A stretch of DNA of 64,000 nt, taken from contig NZ_CP147846.1 of assembly GCF_037327425.1 (NCBI RefSeq), positions 5,394,001 to 5,458,000 on the forward strand. The letters are read 5' to 3'. The notes below the pieces were generated by a model. It saw only the letters and a list, made by a program, of their open reading frames with translations. It made no database searches and was not told the DNA's origin. This stretch comes from Rhodococcus sovatensis. GTDB taxonomy: Bacteria > Actinomycetota > Actinomycetes > Mycobacteriales > Mycobacteriaceae. A program made the position numbers and the translations under genes. Shown here one piece after another: positions 25,038-34,039 of the stretch. Numbering within the stretch: position 1 is the first letter of the stretch; each line of letters begins with the position of its first letter.

Positions 25038-26204
25038 TCACCGTTCAAGCACCGCCGCGAGGCCTTCCCGCAGATCCTGGACGAAGAACTCGGGAACCTC
25101 CAGCGACGGGAAGTGTCCTCCGGTTTCCGGTGTCCTCCATCGGACGATCTGTCGGAATCGCTCCTGCGCCCAAGCGCGCGGGTACTTCTCGATGTCGCGT
25201 GGGAATACGGTTACTGCCGACGGGACGTCGACCCGAAGTTCGGGATCGAGTGAGTTGTGGCTCTCGTAGTAGATTCGCGCCGACGACGCGCCGGTCCGCG
25301 TCAGCCAGTACAGGGTGACGTTGTCGAGGATGCGGTCTATCGAAATCGCTTCGAACGGGCTGTCTTCGGTGTCTGTCCACTCCGCGAATTTGTCGAGGAT
25401 CCAGGCGAGAAGCCCGACGGGTGAGTCGACGAGCGAATAGCCGATGGTCTGCGGCCCGGTCGCCTGCTGTTTCGCATACGCCGCGCGATGGTGCCAGAAC
25501 TCGCGGGATTCCTCGGTCCATTCGCGCTCGGCCACCGTCAGTCCGTCCGTCGACAACCCAGGGGGCGCCTGGGCAAGCGTGGTGTGGATGCCGAGAACGT
25601 GCTCCGGGAACCTGCCACCGAGGATCGTCGTGATCACACCGCCCCAGTCGCCACCGTGGGCTACGAACGTGCTGTATCCGAGCCTTCCCATCAGTTCCAC
25701 CCACGCGGCCGCAATCTTCTCGGTTCCCCATCCGGTCGTGGTCGGCTTGTCGCTGTAACCGAAGCCCGGTAGCGACGGGACCACGACGTGAAAGGCCGGC
25801 GCGTCCGTGTCTGTCGGATTCGCCAGTTCGTCCACAAGATCGGTGAACTCGACAATGCTGCCCGGCCAGCCGTGCGTCAAGATCAGAGGAGTGGCATCTG
25901 CGCGCCCGGATCGGCAGTGCAAGAAGTGAATTCCCAGACCGTCGATAACCGTGCGGAACTGGCCGATCCGGTTGAGGCGCTCTTCGAAAGACCGCCAGTC
26001 GTACTCGGTGCGCCAGTAGTTCACGACATCGACGAGGTCGGCGAGAGGAACTCCCTGTTCCCATCGGCGAGGGCCGGGCTCGGCCGAGGAGACCGTCTCG
26101 GCTTCCGGCAGCCGCGCCGCGGCTAGTCGCGCGCGAAGATCGTCGAGGTCAGCGTCAGGTGCATGGGCTTCGAATGGGTATACATCGGCGGTCATGGGAT
26201 TCAC
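25038..26204 (-). CDS. Epoxide hydrolase (EHN-type, microsomal-like)
   Basis: 388 residues, the normal length. The N-terminal EHN region (YPFEAHAPDADLDDLRARLA) is followed by the alpha/beta hydrolase core: oxyanion motif HGWPGS, nucleophile Asp in HGGDWGG, and a C-terminal His in TGGHFPSLE. It should open epoxides to diols; the natural substrate is unknown. A 9+9 bp palindrome lies 9 bp upstream of its start, shared with the divergent CGNR regulator. Confidence 0.94.
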   Translation of the reverse strand: MNPMTADVYPFEAHAPDADLDDLRARLAAARLPEAETVSSAEPGPRRWEQGVPLADLVDVVNYWRTEYDWRSFEERLNRIGQFRTVIDGLGIHFLHCRSGRADATPLILTHGWPGSIVEFTDLVDELANPTDTDAPAFHVVVPSLPGFGYSDKPTTTGWGTEKIAAAWVELMGRLGYSTFVAHGGDWGGVITTILGGRFPEHVLGIHTTLAQAPPGLSTDGLTVAEREWTEESREFWHHRAAYAKQQATGPQTIGYSLVDSPVGLLAWILDKFAEWTDTEDSPFEAISIDRILDNVTLYWLTRTGASSARIYYESHNSLDPELRVDVPSAVTVFPRDIEKYPRAWAQERFRQIVRWRTPETGGHFPSLEVPEFFVQDLREGLAAVLER

Positions 26205-26212
26205 ATTCCTTC

Positions 26213-26239
26213 GTTAGAACCATCTAAGACGGTTCTAAC
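26213..26239. promoter_or_regulatory. Palindromic operator between epoxide hydrolase and CGNR regulator
   Basis: GTTAGAACC and exact complement GGTTCTAAC around a 9-base centre. A further half-site-like CTAAGGTGGTTCC follows at 26265-26277, directly at the regulator's ATG, which would allow autorepression. Confidence 0.7.
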
Positions 26240-26277
26240 AGGTCCTTGCGCTCCTGGCAACCGGCTAAGGTGGTTCC

Positions 26278-26856
26278 ATGGATGCTCGCCACCCCGACTT
26301 TCGCCTCGGTACCGTGCTGGCGACGAGCTTCACGGCGACTCTGACCGAGCGTCGTGGCGACGCTGTCGAACGCATCCCGACGCCGCAGCGACTCGTCGAT
26401 TGGCTGGCCGTGTTTGGCCTTACCGTCGAGTCCTGCACCGCTGAACAGCTCGAGCATGCTCGGGAACTGAGGGAATCGATTCACGCCGCCGCGACGGCGG
26501 CCGCGACCGAAGAGCTTCTCCCCGCAACGGCCGTCCGCGTCATCAATGACTGCAGCAGTCAGGGTCGGGCCGCGGCGATCCTGACACCCGAGAGCGGTCG
26601 GCGCTGGCAGCTCAGGTCAGGGCCCGACGGCGTCGTGGATGCCCTGAGCGTCATTGCCGCCGACGCGATCAGCATCATCGCGGGCGAACGAGATGGGAGA
26701 TTGGCTTTGTGCGCATCGCCGACCTGCCGAGCCGCCTTCTTCGACACCAGCCAAAGTCGAACCCGCAAATGGTGCGATATGAACACATGCGGCAACCGGC
26801 AGAAGAAGGCGCGCTTCACCGCTAGCAGGCGCAAGAATTCCGCATCGGAGGACTGA
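26278..26856 (+). CDS. CGNR zinc-finger (ABATE domain) regulator
   Basis: 192 residues. The N-terminal ABATE domain spans about 1-130. The C-terminal zinc finger reads CASPTCRAAFFDTSQSRTRK, then CDMNTCGNRQKKARF, which contains the diagnostic Cys-Gly-Asn-Arg. Such proteins are stress-linked DNA-binding regulators. It is divergent from the epoxide hydrolase and convergent with a TetR gene (3 bp between the stops). Confidence 0.93.
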   Translation: MDARHPDFRLGTVLATSFTATLTERRGDAVERIPTPQRLVDWLAVFGLTVESCTAEQLEHARELRESIHAAATAAATEELLPATAVRVINDCSSQGRAAAILTPESGRRWQLRSGPDGVVDALSVIAADAISIIAGERDGRLALCASPTCRAAFFDTSQSRTRKWCDMNTCGNRQKKARFTASRRKNSASED

Positions 26857-26859
26857 TCG

Positions 26860-27492
26860 TCACGCTCGCGCGGAGATCCCGTCGTACATGACCCGTCTGA
26901 TGGCGGTGCCCATGCGCTCCTGCGTTGCCGGGTCGGGGTCGCGCAATGCGGCGAGAACCCCGGAGAGGATCATGCCGTTGATGGCTCGGGCAGTGGAGTC
27001 GATGTCGAGATCGGTTCGTAGATAGCCGATCTCGACGCCGTGTACGAGGTACGCGGCAGTCAGTCCAACAGCGACTTCGTGGAAATCCAACACCCGTTCG
27101 CGCATGTCGGCGTCGATACCGGCGGCTTCGAGGACGAGGAAGCGTGCGATCCTCGGATCCGAGCCGAAGACCGATGTGAGGGCGTCGCCGATTCGTGCCG
27201 TCTGGCGACGGTAGTCGGCCAGGCTGCTCGCGGCGTCGGGGGCGTTCTCCGCTGTCAGCGACGCAACGACTCGTTCGAAGAGATCGGTGATGACGTGGTC
27301 GACGATGTCGCGCTTGTTCTCGTAGTACCGGTAGAACGTGCCGTGGCCGATGCCGAGTCGCGCGGCGATGTCGGCGATCCCGGTGGCGTGATAGCCACGC
27401 TCCGTGAAGCACTCGAAGGCAGCTTCGACGATTTCCCGTCGCAACTCCTGCTTCTTCCGCTCGGCACGAGTCAGAGGTGAACCCACTGTCAT
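26860..27492 (-). CDS. TetR-family regulator
   Basis: 210 residues. The N-terminal HTH is textbook: RREIVEAAFECFTERGYHAT, GIADIAARLGIGHGTFYRYY, ENKRDIVDHV. The C-terminal domain is helical. It is divergent from the flavin monooxygenase gene across 137 bp holding a 7+7 bp palindrome, so it very likely represses that gene. Confidence 0.95.
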   Translation of the reverse strand: MTVGSPLTRAERKKQELRREIVEAAFECFTERGYHATGIADIAARLGIGHGTFYRYYENKRDIVDHVITDLFERVVASLTAENAPDAASSLADYRRQTARIGDALTSVFGSDPRIARFLVLEAAGIDADMRERVLDFHEVAVGLTAAYLVHGVEIGYLRTDLDIDSTARAINGMILSGVLAALRDPDPATQERMGTAIRRVMYDGISARA

Positions 27493-27543
27493 GGGCTCAG
27501 CCTATTGCATCGCACACGAAACTGACATACGGTTCCGAAAGTG

Positions 27544-27560
27544 ACGTCAGATACTGACGT
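27544..27560. promoter_or_regulatory. Palindromic TetR operator
   Basis: ACGTCAG and complement CTGACGT around ATA, 52 bp upstream of the TetR start and 70 bp upstream of the monooxygenase start. A further CTGACATA lies at 27522, so a second weaker half-site is possible. Confidence 0.6.
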
Positions 27561-27629
27561 GTAGGTGGTGGCCGAGATTGCTCGCGACATCGAACACCCG
27601 ACCGGTACGCCCACCTCGATCTTTAGGAG

Positions 27630-29117
27630 ATGTTCATGGTCACGGACTATGACGCCATCATCATCGGCGCCGGATTCGGCGGAATGGGCGCCGCAATTGA
27701 GCTCAACCGGCTCGGCTACCACAACCTGCTCATCCTCGAACGAGAGTCGGATTTGGGCGGAACCTGGCACGTCAACCGGTACCCAGGACTGGCCGTCGAC
27801 ATCCCTTCGTCCACGTACTCGTATTCTTTCGAGCCCAATCCGTACTGGTCGCGGCTCTTCGCGCCGGGCGCAGAGCTCAAGAAGTATGCATGTCACGTCG
27901 CCGAGAAATACGGCCTGCGTCGGCTCATGCGCTTCGACACCGTCGTGGACGGCGCTGAATGGGACGAAGGCGACGCACACTGGACCGTGCGGTGCCGCGG
28001 CGGTGAGCAGCTGACCGCGAAGTACCTCTTCACTGCCACCGGGTTCCTGTCCCAGCCGAAGGTGCCCGACGTCGACGGCATCGATACCTTCGCCGGCAAA
28101 GTCATCCACACCACCGACTGGGACGACACCTACGATCTGACCGGCAAGCGCGCCGCGATCATCGGTACCGGCGCCACCGCAGTCCAACTCATCCCCGAGA
28201 TCGCCGAGAAAGCCACCGAACTCACTGTCTTTCAACGCACGCCGATCTGGGTCAGTCCGAAACCCGACGTCTCCATCCCTACCGTCGTGCAGAAAACGTT
28301 TGCAGCACTGCCGTTGACGCAGCGACTCGTACGGATGATCGGCACATCCATTCTGGAGATGATGATGGTCTCCGGCGTACTGCACTACAAACAGTTGCCG
28401 CTGGTGAACAAGCTGGGCGAACTCTGGTGCCGGGCCCATCTTTCCCGTCAGGTGCGGGATCGAGAGCTTCGCCGAAAGTTGACCCCGGACTACTCCTTCG
28501 GATGCAAGCGCCCGACCTTCTCCAACGATTACTACCGAACGTTCACGAAAAAGCATGTGAGCCTGCAGACCTCGTCGATCGTGAGCGTCGACGCCGACGG
28601 AATACGTACCGCCGACGGCACCCGACGCGACATCGACGTGTTGGTGTTGGCCACCGGATTCAACCTGTGGGACGTCAACTTCCCGGCGATCGAGATCATC
28701 GGTCGTGGCGGACGCAACCTTGGTACTTGGTGGCGTGAGAACAGATTTCAGGCCTACGAGGGAGTCGCAATTCCGGAGTTTCCCAACCTCATCTCCCTCA
28801 ACAGTCCGTATTCCTACTCCGGACTGTCGTACTTCACGACCATCGAGTCCCAGATGAGGCACATCGACCGACTGTTCACTGCGATGAAGGGACGCAACGC
28901 AACGGTCTTCGAGGTCACCCACCACGCCAACGACGACTTCCTGGATCGGATGACGGCGAAGGTCGGTGACTCGGTCTTCGCTCTCGGGCAATGTTCGACG
29001 GCCAACAGCTACTACTTCAACCAGCACGGTGAAGCGACGCTGCTCCGGCCGAGTTCCACGCTCAGCACGTACCGCCAGGCAAGCAGTTTCCCGCTCGACG
29101 ATTACGACTACGCCTGA
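27630..29117 (+). CDS. Flavin-containing (Baeyer-Villiger type) monooxygenase
   Basis: 495 residues. The FAD-binding GAGFGGMG lies at about 13-20, with the matching acidic end of strand two in LILERESDLGGTW. A Baeyer-Villiger-like fingerprint FAGKVIHTTDWDDT lies near 154-167 and a second dinucleotide site IIGTGATAVQ near 176. It should use NADPH and oxygen to oxidise a ketone or a similar substrate. Regulated most likely by the divergent TetR protein. Confidence 0.93.
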   Translation: MFMVTDYDAIIIGAGFGGMGAAIELNRLGYHNLLILERESDLGGTWHVNRYPGLAVDIPSSTYSYSFEPNPYWSRLFAPGAELKKYACHVAEKYGLRRLMRFDTVVDGAEWDEGDAHWTVRCRGGEQLTAKYLFTATGFLSQPKVPDVDGIDTFAGKVIHTTDWDDTYDLTGKRAAIIGTGATAVQLIPEIAEKATELTVFQRTPIWVSPKPDVSIPTVVQKTFAALPLTQRLVRMIGTSILEMMMVSGVLHYKQLPLVNKLGELWCRAHLSRQVRDRELRRKLTPDYSFGCKRPTFSNDYYRTFTKKHVSLQTSSIVSVDADGIRTADGTRRDIDVLVLATGFNLWDVNFPAIEIIGRGGRNLGTWWRENRFQAYEGVAIPEFPNLISLNSPYSYSGLSYFTTIESQMRHIDRLFTAMKGRNATVFEVTHHANDDFLDRMTAKVGDSVFALGQCSTANSYYFNQHGEATLLRPSSTLSTYRQASSFPLDDYDYA

Positions 29118-29137
29118 GCCGCGCATTGACAGCAGTG

Positions 29138-29182
29138 ACTTTGCGATGCAAAGTTGATTGCATGAACTCTGCATCGCAAAGT
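29138..29182. promoter_or_regulatory. 13-bp inverted repeat spanning a start codon
   Basis: ACTTTGCGATGCA (29138-29150) and its exact complement (29170-29182) flank the ATG at 29162; the right arm encodes residues 3-7 of the membrane protein. The left arm continues as CTTTGC-GAT-GCAAAG, itself a palindrome. It is the probable site of the winged-helix regulator encoded downstream. Confidence 0.75.
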
Positions 29183-29740
29183 AACTCCAGCGCTGACGAG
29201 GCTCGGCAGCTGGTCGGTGATATCGAAACGTGGTCGAATCAGGGGCGCAGAATGTCCTCGCCGGTGTGGTTTCCGCTGCTCTGTGTGGCGGTGGCCGTGC
29301 TTGCTGCAGTTCCGGCGGCAATCGTGCTGGGTGAGAGCAGAAGCGGTTTGTACTGGGCAGTGATGGCACCCGCAACCGCCATCGCGTCGGGATGGTTCTT
29401 CGCTACCCGCCGCGTGCAACCGCCGGTCAAACTCGGAGTTGTCGTCTTGCTGACCGGCGCGGTGATGCTGGTGGCGACCATGGCTCTGGTCTGGATCCTG
29501 GGCGGCCCGGTGGCGGCAGTCGGCCCATGGCTCGTGCTCGGTATCGGTCTGGGTATCTTCGCGCTGGTTTGGCGGTCGATCACCACGGCATTGGTCGCGG
29601 TTGCGTCGCTTGTGTCTGCGACCGCGGTTGCACTGGCCGACCTCGACGTCGGATACGCGCTCGTCGCGCTCGTCGTCGGTCTTGTGGCTGCGGTTGCGGT
29701 TTTCGTCGAACTGATCCGCGATGACACCATTCACGCATGA
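29162..29740 (+). CDS. Multi-pass membrane protein linked to winged-helix regulator
   Basis: 192 residues from the ATG at 29162. After about 35 polar residues there are six or so hydrophobic helices (WFPLLCVAVAVLAAVP, LYWAVMAPATAIASGWFF, VVLLTGAVMLVATMALVWIL, LVLGIGLGIFALVW, LVAVASLVSATAVAL, LVALVVGLVAAVAVFV). Function unknown. The stop overlaps the start of the regulator gene (ATGA), so they form a translationally coupled pair. Confidence 0.85.
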   Translation: MNSASQSNSSADEARQLVGDIETWSNQGRRMSSPVWFPLLCVAVAVLAAVPAAIVLGESRSGLYWAVMAPATAIASGWFFATRRVQPPVKLGVVVLLTGAVMLVATMALVWILGGPVAAVGPWLVLGIGLGIFALVWRSITTALVAVASLVSATAVALADLDVGYALVALVVGLVAAVAVFVELIRDDTIHA

Positions 29741-30045
29741 GCGAGGAATTGCACCCGACGGTCGGGCTCGATGACACAGTGCACCAGCGCACGCGGTTGG
29801 GAATCGTGGCCCTGCTCGACAGTGGAGTGTCGATGGAATTCGGCATTCTGCGCGACACGCTTCATCTCACCGACGGCAACCTCAACCGGCACCTCAAGGT
29901 GCTCGAGGAGGCAGGCCTGATCACCACCACCCGGGCAACGGGGAAGGGCCGTCCGAAGACATGGATTGCCATCACCGCCCCCGGGCGTGCTGCGTTGGCC
30001 GCCGAACTCGCCGCCCTCCGCGCACTCATCGCTGCAGCGGAGTGA
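29737..30045 (+). CDS. Winged-helix regulator (HTH_34/ArsR-MarR-like)
   Basis: 102 residues, one winged-helix domain: LGIVALLDSGVSMEFGILRD, recognition helix LTDGNLNRHLKVLEEAGLIT, wing TGKGRPKTWIAIT, then a short Ala-rich dimer helix. Coupled to the membrane protein gene. Autoregulation through the CTTTGC palindrome upstream of the pair is the simplest reading. Confidence 0.92.
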   Translation: MSEELHPTVGLDDTVHQRTRLGIVALLDSGVSMEFGILRDTLHLTDGNLNRHLKVLEEAGLITTTRATGKGRPKTWIAITAPGRAALAAELAALRALIAAAE

Positions 30046-30066
30046 CGCGGCCGGGTGGAGCGAGCC

Positions 30067-32085
30067 TCAGGAGAGGGGGACGTCGGTCGGCACGGTGACG
30101 AAACTCGGCCGCTGGGGATCGAGGACGAGATGTTGTGGGGCCAATTGTGATTCGTTGAGCAAGGGACGCGGGATCAGACCCTTGGGGAAGTTGCCGGCGA
30201 AGATGTCCACTCGAAGCCTGTGTCCTGGTTGGAGTACGGCGTCGGTTGCGGTGAGGCCGACATCGAGCGTGGTGATCTGGCCGGGGACGACGGCCTGGCG
30301 GTCGGACAGTGTGAGCAGGTGGAACGGATCTACGTAGTCACCGTTCGGCAACCTGGTGCTGCGGGCATCATCGGTCTTGCGGACCGAGGCTGCGAGCTGT
30401 CCTGAGGTGAGAGCGGTGGAAGTGCCGTCGGGTGCAACGTCGTTGAGCGTGGCGGTCCAGTAGCCGTCGGTGGTGTCGAGCATCGTTTCGAGGTGCACGT
30501 TGACGGGCCCGGAGATCTGGGTGGCCGTGTCGGTCGGTGCGCTGGTGAATGTCAGGGCCGAATGTTCGGCGATGCGGCTGTCCTTGCCGCAGGCGTCCAG
30601 AAGCGCGGTGATACCCGCCAATCCCTGTGCGCTGTCCTGTGAGCACAGCGTCGCCAGTCCCGGTGCGACGGTCAGTGTGCCGGCGCTGCGGGTGTCGGTC
30701 AGAAGGCTGCCGTCGTGTACCGAATGAGGGCTCGTGCCACTCGATTGGGAGTCGAGGTACATCCGCTGATACGTCATGCCGGGACGAGGGAAGGTGGGCA
30801 AGCTCGCCCACGGTCCGCCCTGCTGCTTGACAGTGACCGGGCCGTAGCTGTCGATTCCGTTGTCGATTCCTTTGAGCCAGTGGTCGAACCACGCGCGCTG
30901 CAGGACGTCGAGACGTGGTGGTGCACCTGGTGTTCCGAACTGGGCAGCCGGGTTCAGGTGGTACGTGTCGCCCATGATCAGTTGCTTGTGCCCGGGTGGC
31001 AGTGGAATGGCGTTGTACATCCGGGGTTGGCTGTTGGTGAAGATGTCGTGCCAGCCTCCGTACAGCATGGTCGGGACGCCGATGTTCTCTGGATGCGATA
31101 CGAGATCGGTTCGTATGGAGGAGTCCTCGGTGAGAACGGCCTCGAGTTCCGGGGGCACGGTGTCGATCGATTCGGTGACCAGTGCTGCGATGAGCAGGTC
31201 GAAGAAGACGGCGGGGTGCTCGAGTCGACTCCGTAGCCACTGTTGATCGAACGTGCCGTGTGCGAGGGATTGCACGTCCGGGACGAGCTTGAGGGCATTG
31301 ACTGCGGTCAACCACGGCAGAAGGAACCCGATTCCGACGCCGCCCCCCGGGGCGATGACGTCGCGCAGGAGGTCTCCGCCCGCTTCGACGGGAAGAATCG
31401 CTTTGAGTGCAGGCGTGTTGGCCGAGGCTGCTTGGACCTGGTTGATAGCCGAGTACGAGATACCCGACATGCCTACGTTTCCGTCGGACCAGGGTTGGCG
31501 ACTGACCCAGTCGATGGTTTCGACGGTGTCGAGCTGTTCGCGTTCCTGCAGCACGTTCCACACGCCCTGCGAAAAGCCGGTGCCGCGCACGTCGACGACT
31601 ACTTGGGTGTATCCGTTTCGCACCAGATCGCCGTCGACTGCGAAGGACCGCAGTGCCCCTCCGGGTACCGCAGACAGTAGGTCGCCCAGGCCGCTGAGTG
31701 GTGTGCCGCCCAGGTTGAGCGCGCGGGCGAGCATGTCGAGGGTGTCGCTGACGCCTGGTGTGTCTATGACTTGTGATGCGATGGCGCCGACAAGCTTGGT
31801 GTACGGGGTCATGTTCAGCACGACCGGAGTGGGTTCGGCAATAGGTGCGCCTGAATGGTCGGCTGGGCGATAGACATTCGCTTTGAGGACGGTGCCGTCG
31901 GACATGGTGATGGGGACGTCCCACTCGACGGCGACGCCCGGATGCGTCGGGGGAGCGTCGGCGGTGGCGGTCCACTGCCGTCCGGAGTCTCCACCGTCCG
32001 GGGGAAGTGCGGACGCAGGAGCTGCTATCGACGCCAACATCGTCGCGGCGAGCACACAGGTGAGCACGGAACGTGTTCGTTTCAT
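30067..32085 (-). CDS. Secreted CocE/NonD (X-Pro dipeptidyl-peptidase type) hydrolase
   Basis: 672 residues from the ATG at 32085 (MKRTRSVLTCVLAATMLAS); the longer frame to 32454 crosses the TetR operator and is rejected. A Sec signal peptide ends near ASALPPD. The nucleophile Ser is in VGMSGISYSAI, with an alpha/beta fold and an X-Pro C-terminal jelly-roll-like domain (HRLRVDIFAGNFPK). It hydrolyses esters or proline-containing peptides outside the cell. Divergent from a TetR gene across about 140 bp with a palindrome. Confidence 0.92.
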   Translation of the reverse strand: MKRTRSVLTCVLAATMLASIAAPASALPPDGGDSGRQWTATADAPPTHPGVAVEWDVPITMSDGTVLKANVYRPADHSGAPIAEPTPVVLNMTPYTKLVGAIASQVIDTPGVSDTLDMLARALNLGGTPLSGLGDLLSAVPGGALRSFAVDGDLVRNGYTQVVVDVRGTGFSQGVWNVLQEREQLDTVETIDWVSRQPWSDGNVGMSGISYSAINQVQAASANTPALKAILPVEAGGDLLRDVIAPGGGVGIGFLLPWLTAVNALKLVPDVQSLAHGTFDQQWLRSRLEHPAVFFDLLIAALVTESIDTVPPELEAVLTEDSSIRTDLVSHPENIGVPTMLYGGWHDIFTNSQPRMYNAIPLPPGHKQLIMGDTYHLNPAAQFGTPGAPPRLDVLQRAWFDHWLKGIDNGIDSYGPVTVKQQGGPWASLPTFPRPGMTYQRMYLDSQSSGTSPHSVHDGSLLTDTRSAGTLTVAPGLATLCSQDSAQGLAGITALLDACGKDSRIAEHSALTFTSAPTDTATQISGPVNVHLETMLDTTDGYWTATLNDVAPDGTSTALTSGQLAASVRKTDDARSTRLPNGDYVDPFHLLTLSDRQAVVPGQITTLDVGLTATDAVLQPGHRLRVDIFAGNFPKGLIPRPLLNESQLAPQHLVLDPQRPSFVTVPTDVPLS

Positions 32086-32178
32086 TCGTTTCCCGTCGGT
32101 CTCCGATAAGCGTGTCCCACCTGATCGGCCGCTGGGGCGAGGTGAGGAGCGGAAAGGCTGCGCCGCTGCAGATACCTT

Positions 32179-32191
32179 AGACACTGTGTCT
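32179..32191. promoter_or_regulatory. Short palindrome between CocE hydrolase and TetR genes
   Basis: AGACAC-T-GTGTCT, 94 bp upstream of the hydrolase start and 33 bp from the TetR start. A partial repeat GCACAGTC follows. Probable TetR operator. Confidence 0.5.
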
Positions 32192-32223
32192 CGCACAGTC
32201 CAGCATTTCGACTGCTGACTATC

Positions 32224-32916
32224 GTGTTCGCCATGGCCAACCAACGTGATCAGCCCGCGTCCGCGGTAGACGGACGTACCGTGCGATGGGCGGATCACAA
32301 GGCGGAGCGCCGCGTGAGAATTCTCGACGCCGCCGTCGCTGTCGTCGGCGAGGAGGGCCCCGACGTCGGGGTTGCGACGATTGCGCGACGGGCCGGCGTT
32401 CCACGGTCCGTGGTGTATCGAGTGTTCGAAGATCGTTCTGATCTCGATGAGCAACTACGCATTCGGATTCTGGGGATTCTGCTCGACCGCCTGGCCATGG
32501 ACCCGATGGGAACCATCGGAGAAGCCGTCGCCGACGGAGTGGACAGCTACCTGAGTTGGGTGGTCGAGTTTCCGCAGTTGCACCTGTTTCTGGGCATCGG
32601 CTCGGCGAGTCGCCGGACTACAGGATCGCGGACGGTGACCGGTGCGAAAACCGCTGTGGCGGTCAAGGTTGCGGCCGTGCTCGATATGAATCTCCGCGCC
32701 CGGAACGCCGATCCGGCACTGGCCGAAACTGTGGCATTCGGGTTGATCGGACTGATCGACCACAGCGTCAACAGGTGGCTCGCCAGCCCCGAACGGACCA
32801 TCGACGAGCAGCAGCTGGCCGAGTTCTTGAATCTGTCTATCTGGCAAGTGCTGGACGGGGTGGCCAAGCACGCAGGCATCGAGATTCGACCGAGCGATCC
32901 GGTCATCTACTCCTAG
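32224..32916 (+). CDS. TetR-family regulator
   Basis: 230 residues from a GTG; an ATG at 32233 is equally good. HTH: RRVRILDAAVAVVGEEGPDV, then VATIARRAGVPRSVVYRVF. The C-terminal ligand domain is long. Flanked by the divergent CocE-type hydrolase and convergent with the AurF-like oxygenase gene. Confidence 0.93.
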   Translation: MFAMANQRDQPASAVDGRTVRWADHKAERRVRILDAAVAVVGEEGPDVGVATIARRAGVPRSVVYRVFEDRSDLDEQLRIRILGILLDRLAMDPMGTIGEAVADGVDSYLSWVVEFPQLHLFLGIGSASRRTTGSRTVTGAKTAVAVKVAAVLDMNLRARNADPALAETVAFGLIGLIDHSVNRWLASPERTIDEQQLAEFLNLSIWQVLDGVAKHAGIEIRPSDPVIYS

Positions 32917-32928
32917 CGCCGCGCCAGG

Positions 32929-33897
32929 TCAGGAAGCCCGGGTGGCAGGTTCGCTGCGATAGCGCGAAGGCCGACCGTCGATACGCATTGCCTTCCACAC
33001 TCGACGCGAGAAGCGATTCATCAGTCCGAGGTCGGTGCAGAGCATGCGCACGTCACCGAACATGTCGCGCAGAACCTTGCTCGAATGCTCGCCGTCCCAC
33101 CACACCTCGTCGACGACCTCTTTGGGAATGTCCAGGTCGCGCTGCATCTTTCGAGAAGGTTTGAGGATGGCATCGCACAATACGCGCATGACGATCGGGG
33201 TTGCGACGCCCATGATGGCCCGCTGACGCGCACTCAGCTTGGGTGCTTTGTACTGCAGATATTGGTGCGCGAAACCGATGTGCCGTGCTTCCTCGGCCAC
33301 GTGAATTTGCATGATGCGGGTGACCAGTGGGTGACGCTCGTGTCCGCTGCGCAGCATGGTCTTCTGAACATGGTCGATCGGTTCCTCGCCGGCGAGAACT
33401 CCGACGAAGAATCCGAAGGGAAGCGGGGAAGCGGCCAGGGGCATGATCGGCGCGAGTTTCCGGAACCAGCGCGGTCCGCCGGCAACGTCGATACCGATGC
33501 GGTTGACCAGCTCCTGGAACATCTGGGTGTGGTGGCACTCCTCGGTCGCTTCGTGCGTGGAGTAGCGAAACTCCGGTGAATTGTTCGGCAGTGACAGCGC
33601 GTAGTGCATGAGGCCGCTGATGAGGATCTGCTCGAACTGCAGACCGACTTTCATGGTGTTGGCCTGCGTGTACATGCCGATCTCGATCTGCCGCTGCAAA
33701 GGCAGCGATCGGTACCACGTGGTGGAGCCGAGCGGGTCGAATATAGGCAGGACCCAGCGTGGGTCGTCGGCAATCACCGCGTAGTCGGGGTCATCCCACG
33801 GGATGTCGACGAAAGCGTCGAAATGCTTGTGCACCGAGGCGGTGGAGAGCGTCTGCAGGGTCTGCTCGTACGCGATTCGTGTTGTGCTCGTAGTCAT
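32929..33897 (-). CDS. AurF-like diiron oxygenase
   Basis: 322 residues from the ATG at 33897. All-helical, with iron ligand motifs: EATEECHHTQMF and HVAEEARHIGFAHQY (both E…ExxH type), and an upstream Glu in QFEQILISG. This is the p-aminobenzoate N-oxygenase (AurF) family, which oxidises aryl or other amines; in mycolate-containing actinobacteria many members have no known substrate. Upstream (33900-33965) has an imperfect palindrome CACTTACGTTAGTG, likely a regulator site. Confidence 0.88.
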   Translation of the reverse strand: MTTSTTRIAYEQTLQTLSTASVHKHFDAFVDIPWDDPDYAVIADDPRWVLPIFDPLGSTTWYRSLPLQRQIEIGMYTQANTMKVGLQFEQILISGLMHYALSLPNNSPEFRYSTHEATEECHHTQMFQELVNRIGIDVAGGPRWFRKLAPIMPLAASPLPFGFFVGVLAGEEPIDHVQKTMLRSGHERHPLVTRIMQIHVAEEARHIGFAHQYLQYKAPKLSARQRAIMGVATPIVMRVLCDAILKPSRKMQRDLDIPKEVVDEVWWDGEHSSKVLRDMFGDVRMLCTDLGLMNRFSRRVWKAMRIDGRPSRYRSEPATRAS

Positions 33898-34039
33898 GGT
33901 GACGAGGTCCTTCCGAGCGAGACGATCGCCCAAACATCTACATTGGACAGGTTGTCTCACTTACGTTAGTGCAACACCCTGTTACAGACAACAGTGAAGG
34001 CTCGACCCCGTGTCCGGTTTGTGGCGGTATCGTTGATTC

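Noticed and set aside
32086..32454. N-terminal extension of the CocE-type hydrolase
   Set aside because: It would hide the Sec signal peptide and cover the TetR operator and most of the TetR start region.
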